DNA of 12,556 nt from Prevotellaceae bacterium. GTDB taxonomy: Bacteria; Bacteroidota; Bacteroidia; Bacteroidales; Bacteroidaceae. Within the stretch, counting starts at the first letter, position 1. Each line of letters begins with the position of its first letter. A program made the translations under genes and the position numbers. The notes under the pieces are model-generated. The model did not search any database, had not been told where the DNA came from, and saw nothing but the letters and a program-made list of their open reading frames with translations. Shown here in pieces: positions 1 through 6,487 of the stretch. The stretch covers positions 1 to 12,556 of the forward strand of contig JAISIB010000187.1 of assembly GCA_031262265.1 (NCBI GenBank), read 5' to 3'.

Positions 1-1458
1 TATCAGGATTATAGCGACACAGAAGAGGTCGTGAAAGCACTTGCCGCGTCCGATCACGTCGGTATCGCGCGGCGTCTGTCTACACGAACGGGTGTTCGGG
101 CATTTTACGTGGCTACGGCGTTTCCGCAGTGTATCGTTCGTACCTCGCAGGCATGGACAAAAGAGATGGACGATAAGTTTGACGTCAACTATCTCGGTTT
201 CGGCGGCTACATCTTCATTACTATACTTCTTTCCGTCGTTATCTATCGAGCGACGTTAAGTCACGGGCGTTCGCTTCGCCGTATGAGAAAAATACCACCC
301 ATAGTAATAAAGACTCTACATGTACCTCATGAGTTAAGCGACTTCGTTCCTCAGAACGACATTGACGAAGCTACTTTGGAGTTGATCAAGATCTGCGAGC
401 ATCGTTCACAGATCATAGAATCGGTAGCTATTGAGAGAGAGAAACTACTTGCCTACTTATATACGGTACAACAAGGAGTTGGTATATTTGCTGCCGACGG
501 AAAAGAAATTCTGCTCAATAGTTTGTTCATCCAATACGCCAATCTTATATCGGACAAGCAGCCTAACAACGGCACAGACATTCTCCGCATCGAAGAACTG
601 CAACCGATCGTTACGGCGATCCATACGGCGCAAGAATCTACTCAACAGACTCACCTACATCATACGATCCGCATAGCCAAAGACGGTCGATACTTTGACG
701 TATCCGGTATCGTCTTTTCCGATCAAACCTTTGAGATTTCAATCACCGACATCACGCAAACCATAGAACAGGAAGAACTGAAGCGGGAACTTACGCAAAA
801 TATTAACCACGAGCTGAAAACGCCGGTCAGCAGTATTCATGCTTACTTGGAGACACTGATCGAGAATCCGCGTATCAGCGATGAACAACGTAAGCTCTTT
901 CTTCATCGCTGTTTCGAACAAAGTACGCGACTTACGCTACTCTTGCGAGACGTTTCTACGCTGACCCGAATAGACGAAGCTCCTAACATGTTCGAAAAAG
1001 AACTGATAGATCTCTGCAAACTTGTGGACACTATTATAAGCGAAGAGCAGATTCTGTTGAACGAAAAGCACATCACGACATACAATCAACTACAATTGAA
1101 TACGATCATACGGGGCAATCAAATGCTATTGTATTCCTTGTTCCGAAATCTCATAGACAACAGCATCGCATACGCGGGCACGGATATAAATATCTACATC
1201 CAATGTATCAGGGAAGACGAGAATTTCTATTATTTCGACTACTCGGATACCGGCATCGGAGTTGATACCATTCATTTACAGCGTATCTTCAACCGCTTCT
1301 ACCGCGTCAACAAAGGACGCTCGCGCAAGCAGGGCGGAACAGGCCTCGGGTTGGCCATCGTCCGCAATGCGGTACTCATACACGGCGGAAATATCTACGC
1401 TAAAAACCGTCAGGAAGGAGGATTGGAATTCGTTTTTACGCTTTCCAAAGAACTATAA
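1..1458 (+). CDS. Membrane sensor histidine kinase, 5'-truncated by window edge
   Basis: The frame is open from the first base, so the gene starts upstream of the window; a GTG at 31 is an internal codon, not a convincing start. Numbering residues from base 1, the first 65 or so resemble the end of a periplasmic sensor domain of PhoR/RprX-type Bacteroidales kinases (pattern VKAL...RLSTRTGVRAFYVA...IVRT). One membrane helix follows (about 66-86), then a linker with a PAS-like region (about 140-250). The HisKA H-box NHELKTP has its phospho-acceptor at His270. The ATPase domain shows an N-box (FRNLIDN, about 381-387), a G1 box DTGIGVD (from 416), an F-box FNRFYR and a G2 box GGTGLGLAI (from 445). 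All catalytic motifs look intact. It should autophosphorylate and pass phosphate to a response regulator, probably encoded just outside the window. A lipoprotein gene with its own putative promoter follows after 52 bp. Family certain; signal unknown. Confidence 0.93.
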   Translation, partial: YQDYSDTEEVVKALAASDHVGIARRLSTRTGVRAFYVATAFPQCIVRTSQAWTKEMDDKFDVNYLGFGGYIFITILLSVVIYRATLSHGRSLRRMRKIPPIVIKTLHVPHELSDFVPQNDIDEATLELIKICEHRSQIIESVAIEREKLLAYLYTVQQGVGIFAADGKEILLNSLFIQYANLISDKQPNNGTDILRIEELQPIVTAIHTAQESTQQTHLHHTIRIAKDGRYFDVSGIVFSDQTFEISITDITQTIEQEELKRELTQNINHELKTPVSSIHAYLETLIENPRISDEQRKLFLHRCFEQSTRLTLLLRDVSTLTRIDEAPNMFEKELIDLCKLVDTIISEEQILLNEKHITTYNQLQLNTIIRGNQMLLYSLFRNLIDNSIAYAGTDINIYIQCIREDENFYYFDYSDTGIGVDTIHLQRIFNRFYRVNKGRSRKQGGTGLGLAIVRNAVLIHGGNIYAKNRQEGGLEFVFTLSKEL

Positions 1459-1471
1459 ATGATAAACAACG

Positions 1472-1479
1472 TACTTTTG
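1472..1479 (+). promoter_or_regulatory. Putative -7 promoter element (TACTTTTG)
   Basis: TACTTTTG matches the Bacteroidetes -7 consensus TAnnTTTG and lies between the kinase stop and the lipoprotein start, 31 bp upstream of the ATG. I see no good TTG-type -33 element at the usual distance, so the call is moderate. Confidence 0.45.
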
Positions 1480-1510
1480 CACACACAACCATTTATATAT
1501 TGATGAGATT

Positions 1511-2428
1511 ATGAACCTACATTCATTTGCCGTACTCGGATTATTCGTTGCGCTACTCGCTTGCCAAGGACAAAAGAGCACCTCGTCCGCACAACAGCCG
1601 AAAGACTCCGTACGCGCTTTCGTATGGCCTGAAATTCCTGCTATTATCACCACGCCGGAGCAAAAAGTGGCCTATGTCCTCGACAACTATTGGCAAAACT
1701 TCGACTTCGCCGATACGGCCTACGTGCATCATCCCGAGATTACGGAACAAGCATGGGTCGATTACCTGAGTATTTTACCGCAAGTACCCGTAGAGCGTGC
1801 GCAGAAGCTACTGCAACAAACGTTTGAGCGGGCGTCTGCCGATAAGAAAGTATATATCTACTTTACCGACCTTGCCGACAAATATCTGTACGACCCTAAT
1901 TCTCCGTTTCGCAACGAAGATTACTATATCGCCGTATTAAGACAAATGATTGAAAGTCCCTTATTAAACAAATACGAGAAGGAACGACCGAATGATCGTC
2001 TGCGAATCGCCTTACTCAATCGCGTAGGTACACCCGCCACCGACTTCGGCTACACGCTGGCCAATGGTCGCAAAGGTACGCTCTATGAAATAAAAAGTCC
2101 CTATACGCTGATATTCTTTAATAACCCGGGTTGCCATGCCTGCCTCGAAACTATCAACGCATTGAAAAGATCTATTCCCATTTTGCAAAGCGTCCTTAAC
2201 AAGAAACTTACCATTCTGGCCGTTTACCCCGACAATGATTTACACGAATGGGAAAGTCACCAAAAGGATATACCCGCCGAATGGATTAACGCCTACAACC
2301 AAACGCTGCAAGAAACGACCATTTACGACCTGAAAGCCATCCCCTGTCTATATCTGTTGGACGCAAACAAGCGAGTCCTTCTGAAAGATACCGGCGTACA
2401 AGCCGTAGAAGCACTAATCAGCAGGTGA
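1511..2428 (+). CDS. DUF5106-like lipoprotein with thioredoxin-like domain
   Basis: 305 residues. The N-terminus is a lipoprotein signal: a short hydrophobic stretch ending in the lipobox LLAC, with Cys18 the predicted lipidated residue, followed by a Ser/Gln-rich linker. Residues about 40-165 are a helical region (VLDNYW, YVHHPEITEQAWVDY, YLYDPNSPFRNEDYY) typical of the Bacteroidales DUF5106 N-terminal domain. Residues about 170-305 form a TlpA/thioredoxin-like fold with the active-site motif CHAC (208-211) after a beta strand (TLIFFNNPG) and the expected cis-proline (AIPCLYLLD, Pro278). It is probably an envelope-anchored thiol-disulfide oxidoreductase or a non-catalytic relative; the substrate is unknown. 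An ATG at 1503 runs into a stop after three codons, so 1511 is the first usable start. No partner DsbD-like gene is visible nearby. Family assignment is from motif recognition. Confidence 0.88.
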   Translation: MNLHSFAVLGLFVALLACQGQKSTSSAQQPKDSVRAFVWPEIPAIITTPEQKVAYVLDNYWQNFDFADTAYVHHPEITEQAWVDYLSILPQVPVERAQKLLQQTFERASADKKVYIYFTDLADKYLYDPNSPFRNEDYYIAVLRQMIESPLLNKYEKERPNDRLRIALLNRVGTPATDFGYTLANGRKGTLYEIKSPYTLIFFNNPGCHACLETINALKRSIPILQSVLNKKLTILAVYPDNDLHEWESHQKDIPAEWINAYNQTLQETTIYDLKAIPCLYLLDANKRVLLKDTGVQAVEALISR

Positions 2429-2462
2429 GTAAATTAACATACCGACATACTTCCATATCGAA

Positions 2463-2499
2463 GTAAGATATTTCAATACTTGGGTGAGATATTTCAATA
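2463..2499 (+). promoter_or_regulatory. Pair of 16-bp direct repeats, 21 bp apart: candidate operator
   Basis: GTAAGATATTTCAATA (2463-2478) and GTGAGATATTTCAATA (2484-2499) match at 15 of 16 positions. Their starts are exactly 21 bp apart, two helical turns, so a dimer or tandem protein would sit on the same DNA face. The pair ends 38 bp upstream of the -7 element of the NtrC-type regulator operon, where an activator or autoregulator would be expected. The binding protein is unknown; the operon's own regulator is an obvious candidate (inference). Confidence 0.55.
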
Positions 2500-2537
2500 A
2501 GATACGGGCTTTTGCTGTTAATTAACCGGAAAATGCC

Positions 2538-2545
2538 TACTTTTG
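2538..2545 (+). promoter_or_regulatory. Putative promoter of the response regulator/kinase operon
   Basis: TACTTTTG fits the Bacteroidetes -7 consensus TAnnTTTG. A TTTG at 2511-2514 could be the -33 element, with 23 bp between them, at the long end of the usual range. The -7 element lies 27 bp before the ATG at 2573. No sigma-54 promoter (GG-N10-GC) was seen in this intergenic stretch. Confidence 0.55.
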
Positions 2546-2572
2546 AAGCCGAATGATAAACCCTAAGTGCTT

Positions 2573-3931
2573 ATGATACTCATTGTGGACGATGATACTT
2601 CCATTCGTTCATCCCTTTGTTTCCTGTTGCAACGTGCCGGTTACCAAGCGCAAGCGGTAGCTTCGCCGCGCGAAGCACTGGATGTGGTGCGCACGGCTTC
2701 TCGTCCGCAACTCATTCTCATGGATATGAATTTCTCGCTCTCTACTACCGGACGCGAAGGGTTGGAGTTGCTTCAGAAGGTAAAAATATTTCTGCCGGAC
2801 GTACCCGTGATTCTGATGACGGCATGGGGTAGCATTGAGTTGGCAGTGAAGGGTATGCAGCTCGGAGCATTCGATTTTATCACCAAACCATGGCACAACG
2901 CCCTACTGCTCGAACGTATCCGGACGGCCTTGCAACTGACTGCGCCGCCCGATAGCCATACGATGACCGCCGCATCCTCGTTGAAGCGGGATAATATTAT
3001 CGGACAGTCACGAGCTTTGTCCGACGTGCTCGACACCGTTGCCCGCATCGCGCCGACCAACGCATCGGTGCTCGTCACCGGAGAAAGCGGCACGGGTAAG
3101 GAACTCATTGCCGAAGCCATTCATGCCAACAGCCTTCGTGCCAAATATCCTTTTGTTAAGGTAAACTTGGGCGGCGTCTCGCAAACGCTTTTCGACAGCG
3201 AGATGTTCGGGCACAAGAAAGGAGCTTTCACCGACGCTATCACAGACCGTGTCGGTAGATTTGAGTCGGCGAATAAAGGCACTATCTTTCTGGATGAGAT
3301 CGGAGAGTTGGATTTGTCGTGCCAAGTGAAGATGCTGCGCGTACTGCAAGACCAAACGTTCGAACGTTTGGGAGATAGTCACACCTACAAGACAGATGTG
3401 CGCGTGGTGTGCGCCACGAATAAAGATTTGCGCAAGGCTGTCGACGCACGAACGTTCAGGGAAGATCTATTCTATCGCATCAATTTGATTACCGTTCATC
3501 TGCCTGCCTTGCGCGAACGGCGTGAAGACATTCCGCTATTGGTACGGCATTTCGCCGCCCGACAAGCCACCATGAACGGATGGCCTCCGGTAGAAATCAA
3601 CGCCGATGCGATTGAATTTCTATCGCGCCTGCCTTATATGGGCAACATTCGGGAACTCAAGAATCTGGTCGATCGCACGATGCTGCTTTCCGGCGGTAAG
3701 GCGCAACTGAACGCCGCCGATTTCAAAGCCCAATACACTGAGGAATCGACTGCCTCGTTATCCTCCGCTCCCTCACAAGTATTGACACTTGACGCGATGG
3801 AACGGCAAACTATCTTGCAAACCCTTGAAAGCTACAAGGGTAACGTCTCACAAGCCGCCAATGCCTTAGGAATCAGCCGCAGTGCGTTGTACCGGCGTAT
3901 GGAAAAGTATAACATCACCGAATCCGACTAA
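2573..3931 (+). CDS. NtrC-family sigma-54-dependent response regulator
   Basis: 452 residues from the ATG at 2573. A GTG two codons upstream is in frame, but the ATG gives the normal receiver start MILIVDDD. Domains in order: receiver (1-120) with acidic pocket D6-D8, phospho-acceptor Asp51 (LMDMN), switch Thr in LMTAW and Lys in TKPW; central AAA+ sigma-54 interaction domain (about 140-370) with Walker A GESGTGKE (170-177), Walker B FLDEIGEL and arginine-containing sensor regions; C-terminal Fis-type helix-turn-helix (about 410-450, NVSQAANALGISRSALYRR). Phosphorylated protein would activate sigma-54 promoters. The loop that normally reads GAFTGA, which contacts sigma-54, reads GAFTDA here (217-222). 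I recall this variant from other Bacteroidetes homologues. The kinase gene begins 5 bp downstream, so the two form an operon and a cognate pair. Resembles NtrX/ZraR-type regulators; exact regulon unknown. Confidence 0.95.
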   Translation: MILIVDDDTSIRSSLCFLLQRAGYQAQAVASPREALDVVRTASRPQLILMDMNFSLSTTGREGLELLQKVKIFLPDVPVILMTAWGSIELAVKGMQLGAFDFITKPWHNALLLERIRTALQLTAPPDSHTMTAASSLKRDNIIGQSRALSDVLDTVARIAPTNASVLVTGESGTGKELIAEAIHANSLRAKYPFVKVNLGGVSQTLFDSEMFGHKKGAFTDAITDRVGRFESANKGTIFLDEIGELDLSCQVKMLRVLQDQTFERLGDSHTYKTDVRVVCATNKDLRKAVDARTFREDLFYRINLITVHLPALRERREDIPLLVRHFAARQATMNGWPPVEINADAIEFLSRLPYMGNIRELKNLVDRTMLLSGGKAQLNAADFKAQYTEESTASLSSAPSQVLTLDAMERQTILQTLESYKGNVSQAANALGISRSALYRRMEKYNITESD

Positions 3932-3936
3932 CACCG

Positions 3937-5232
3937 ATGCCTATCCGCTTTTTTTTCTGGCTACTTGTCGTCATGTTGCTCGGCGTCATCGGATTGCTGA
4001 CTCATTTTAGTATCGCCGCCGGAGCGTTCTCCGTCACGTTCTACATTGCGGAAAGTCTCTCGGTATTCGTCCTTATCTACCTAATCGTATTCTATCACCG
4101 ACTGGTACGCCCCATGAATACCATTGCCAACGGCATGGATTTGTTGCGCGAACAAGATTTTAGCAGCCGCCTGAAACTAATCGGACAAATAGAGGCCGAT
4201 CGCATCGTAGAGCTTTTCAATCGTATGATAGAACAGTTGAAAAACGAACGGTTGCGGCTACGTGAGCAAAATAACTTTCTGGACTTATTGATCGATGCTT
4301 CTCCGATGGGCGTGCTAATACTGTCGTTGGACGGCCGACTGACGCAATGCAATCCGGCAGCTTTGCGCATATTGGGCGTAGGCATAGTTGAAATAGTAAA
4401 TAGAAAGTTATCGGATATTCCCGTGCCGTTAGCTATGGAACTCGCCAAAATATCACGCGGCACTTCGCAAACCGTTCGTTTGAACGATGCCAACGTCTAT
4501 AAATGTACGCACTCTTCGTTTATCGATAACAGCTTTCCGCATTCGTTTTTCCTACTGGAAAGCCTGACCGATGAAGTAATCAAAGTGGAACGACAAGCCT
4601 ACGAAAAAGTCATCCGCATGATTGCGCACGAAGTCAACAACACGACTGCCGGCATTACGTCCACGCTGGATTCCGTCAACGAAATACTAAGCGAATCGCC
4701 CGACAATGCCGATCTGTGCACGCTCATGAGTGTTTGTATCAACCGCTGCTATGCGATGAGTCGCTTCATCACTCGCTTCTCCGACGTCGTGAAAATACCG
4801 GAACCGAACCTTGTGCACACCGACATAAACGCCCTGCTGGCCGGTTGCATGCGATTTATGGAAAGTACATGCAGCGAACATAACATCAGCCTGCGATTGT
4901 CGACCGTCGAACTACCGGAGAAAAAAATAGACGCGACGCTGATGGAACAAGCCGTCCTTAATATCATCAAAAACTCGGTCGAAAGTATCGGGAATGACGG
5001 CGATATCGTCATTCGCACAGATAGTCCGGCTATGATAGAAGTAGCTGACAACGGGCGCGGTATCGACCAAGCTACCGAGACCAAGTTGTTTACTCCTTTC
5101 TTCTCGACCAAACCACGCGGACAAGGCATCGGATTGCTATTCATTCGCGAAGTCCTCACACGACACGGTTGCACATTCTCCCTCCGCACCTATCCCGACG
5201 GATGGACGCGTTTCCGCATCCTGTTTCCCTAA
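3937..5232 (+). CDS. NtrY/NtrB-like membrane histidine kinase
   Basis: 431 residues, starting 5 bp after the regulator stop, so co-transcribed and very likely its partner kinase. Two membrane helices fill residues about 4-52 with almost no periplasmic loop, suggesting sensing in the membrane or cytoplasm. A HAMP linker follows (about 53-110, starting RPMNTIANGMDLL), then a PAS domain (about 112-215, LIDASPMGVLILSLDGRLTQ). The dimerisation/phosphotransfer domain carries the acceptor His231 in MIAHEVNN, the form seen in NtrB/NtrY-type kinases. The ATPase domain has N-box NIIKNSVES, G1 box VADNGRGID (Asp371), F-box TPFFSTK and G2 box GQGIGL (from 395). All catalytic motifs look complete. It should control phosphorylation of the NtrC-type regulator upstream; the stimulus is unknown. 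The end of the gene is followed within 20 bp by an intergenic repeat (copy C). Confidence 0.94.
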   Translation: MPIRFFFWLLVVMLLGVIGLLTHFSIAAGAFSVTFYIAESLSVFVLIYLIVFYHRLVRPMNTIANGMDLLREQDFSSRLKLIGQIEADRIVELFNRMIEQLKNERLRLREQNNFLDLLIDASPMGVLILSLDGRLTQCNPAALRILGVGIVEIVNRKLSDIPVPLAMELAKISRGTSQTVRLNDANVYKCTHSSFIDNSFPHSFFLLESLTDEVIKVERQAYEKVIRMIAHEVNNTTAGITSTLDSVNEILSESPDNADLCTLMSVCINRCYAMSRFITRFSDVVKIPEPNLVHTDINALLAGCMRFMESTCSEHNISLRLSTVELPEKKIDATLMEQAVLNIIKNSVESIGNDGDIVIRTDSPAMIEVADNGRGIDQATETKLFTPFFSTKPRGQGIGLLFIREVLTRHGCTFSLRTYPDGWTRFRILFP

Positions 5233-5247
5233 ACGTGAAGTGACAAC

Positions 5248-5323
5248 CAAAGCCAATCGCTAAAACGACAAAGCCGCTCGTTGAAACGACTTACGAGGAA
5301 AATCCCTTCGCAAAGCCGCTTAT
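5248..5323 (+). repeat. Intergenic repeat, copy C (core only)
   Basis: The 61-bp core at 5263-5323 matches 8196-8256 (about 7 differences) and 9839-9899 (about 3 differences). In all three copies a 10-mer, CAAAGCCGCT, occurs twice with starts 42 bp apart (here 5269 and 5311). Copy C has an extra degenerate unit, CAAAGCC, at 5248, 21 bp before the first, so the units follow a 21-bp phase. The long AT-rich half present in copies A and B is absent. A weaker relative, CAAATCGCTTAT, lies at 5369-5380. Origin unknown. Confidence 0.85.
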
Positions 5324-5438
5324 CTAGCGAAAGTATGCCTACGATTACAAACCACCTTTGTATCACGACAAATCGCTTATTCATGCATCAAGAACAAAAT
5401 ATTATCCTCTGAATACACGCTATATAGTGAAAAACATC

Positions 5439-5446
5439 TATTTTTG
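5439..5446 (+). promoter_or_regulatory. Putative promoter of the structured leader and zinc-ribbon genes
   Basis: TATTTTTG fits the Bacteroidetes -7 consensus TAnnTTTG. A start site about 7 bp downstream would put the 5' end at about 5453, at the foot of the first stem-loop (5455-5482). No better element is visible closer to the zinc-ribbon start at 5770. There is no clear -33 box, so this is a candidate only. Confidence 0.4.
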
Positions 5447-5454
5447 TCACATAA

Positions 5455-5723
5455 TTCTTGCCGTATGCGCATATAGCAAGAACTTTATTACTTGATTATA
5501 AACAGAGCGTTTTAAGATATTATCCGTATTTCAAGAATCTCGCAAGTTCTAAATATTGATGGATAATAGCCGACAGAAACGCTCGCGTCTGATGTATGTA
5601 GCTGCTTCTATACGCAAAAGCATATATAAAAGGCGTGGGCACTGTTGTCTATCCTCAATATTGGGCATGCGAGAGCCTTTGAAATAGGATATGACTTAAC
5701 AGTCCCCACGCTTTCTATATATG
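5455..5723 (+). ncRNA. Candidate structured RNA or long leader with three stem-loops
   Basis: This gene-free stretch folds into three successive hairpins. (1) TTCTTGC (5455-5461) pairs with GCAAGAA (5476-5482); its loop holds the palindrome TATGCGCATA. (2) GAGCGTTT (5505-5512) pairs with AAACGCTC (5577-5584); inside, TATTATCC (5518-5525) pairs with GGATAATA (5561-5568), then TATTT/AAATA and AGAA/TTCT. (3) A 26-nt arm (5621-5646) pairs with 5698-5723. A -7 promoter element lies just upstream and the first codon of the zinc-ribbon gene is 47 bp downstream. It could be a cis-acting leader of that operon, an independent small RNA, or the remains of a mobile element. No obvious uridine-rich terminator follows hairpin 3. 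I do not recognise it as a known RNA family; 6S RNA was considered and not supported. Confidence 0.4.
5621..5723 (+). repeat. 103-nt near-perfect inverted repeat
   Basis: Arms 5621-5646 and 5698-5723 match at 23 of 26 positions as DNA; as RNA one more pair is a G-U wobble. The inner pair TATCCT (5650-5655)/AGGATA (5686-5691) extends the stem past a small internal loop. The GC-rich centre of the stem reads GCGTGGG against CCCACGC. This is far longer than a typical terminator stem and is not followed by a T-run. It could be an RNA stem or the inverted termini of a small non-autonomous element; no second copy exists in this window. Confidence 0.75.
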
Positions 5724-5769
5724 TAAAACTACCGGCCGAGGGGATGGCGAGGTATATAGAAGAATTACT

Positions 5770-6486
5770 ATGGAACAAGAAACAAAAAAATGTCCCTTTT
5801 GTGGAGAAATTATTTTAGCCATTGCCCAAAAGTGCAAATATTGCGGCGAATGGTTGAATCGTAAGACTCTTTGCCCTTTTTGTGGAGAACAAATAGAGGA
5901 GAATTCTATCAAATGCCCTCATTGCGATGAAAATCTCAATAAAGAATTACAACCGTCTGTACACTCGACTATACGGGTAGACGTGAAAAAGGGAAAAGAA
6001 GACAATCACATAAAAGAAATTGTCAAAATCCCGACTATAAAGATAAAAGAAAGAGAATCACATCAAGCCAAAGGAACTGTTACAGAACCTACTACACGGG
6101 TAGATGTATCTCAATTGATCGCAGTAGAAAAGCAAAAACAGAAAAATAAAAAAGCAAAATACTTATTCTTTTCAGAACTTATAGCTTTCTCTTTTATGTT
6201 CCCCATAAGCCAGCAGTGGAGTTGGTGGATAGGGTTTATTCTGTTTGCCGTAGGATGTGTATTACTGCAATCACAAATTCTGAGAATTATATACAGCCTT
6301 GCTATGTCTTTTATGATAGGAGCAACAATGTACGCCCTACTGTTGATGCTCTTAGCTACTAAATACCAGACATTTTTACAAGAGTATCAAATCGTGTCCA
6401 CAATAATCATGGGAGTCATAGCACTATCATGGCATGTGCCGATCATGAACTCTAACTTCATGGAAAATATAACAAAGGATTCATAA
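5770..6486 (+). CDS. Double zinc-ribbon membrane protein of unknown function
   Basis: 238 residues. Two consecutive zinc ribbons open the protein: C8/C11 with C22/C25, and C35/C38 with C49/C52, both of the form CPFCGE...KCxxC. A charged, Lys/Glu-rich linker (about 55-130) holds two short similar stretches, TIRVDV and TTRVDV. Residues about 132-230 contain roughly four membrane helices (for example WWIGFILFAVGCVLL and IIMGVIALSW). The ribbons should therefore be cytoplasmic, on a C-terminal membrane anchor. The stop is 1 bp before the next start, so translation is probably coupled to the second zinc-ribbon gene, whose N-terminus is clearly similar. Codon use is AT-rich compared with the signalling genes to the left, which suggests acquisition by transfer. 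The start at 5770 places KKCPFCGE at the very N-terminus, as usual for this ribbon class. I do not recognise a specific family. Confidence 0.85.
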   Translation: MEQETKKCPFCGEIILAIAQKCKYCGEWLNRKTLCPFCGEQIEENSIKCPHCDENLNKELQPSVHSTIRVDVKKGKEDNHIKEIVKIPTIKIKERESHQAKGTVTEPTTRVDVSQLIAVEKQKQKNKKAKYLFFSELIAFSFMFPISQQWSWWIGFILFAVGCVLLQSQILRIIYSLAMSFMIGATMYALLLMLLATKYQTFLQEYQIVSTIIMGVIALSWHVPIMNSNFMENITKDS

Positions 6487-6487
6487 T

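Noticed and set aside
2429..2566. Sigma-54 promoter for the NtrC-type operon
   Set aside because: No GG-N10-GC spacing was found; the best GG and GC are too close together. A TAnnTTTG promoter explains the region better.
4749..5189. 146-residue minus-strand open frame opposite the NtrY-like kinase
   Set aside because: It lies over the conserved HisKA/ATPase coding region and has no motif of its own.
5455..5723. Possible 6S RNA or other known housekeeping RNA
   Set aside because: The fold is three separate hairpins instead of one long hairpin with a central bubble, and no conserved 6S, SRP, RNase P or tmRNA sequence was recognised.
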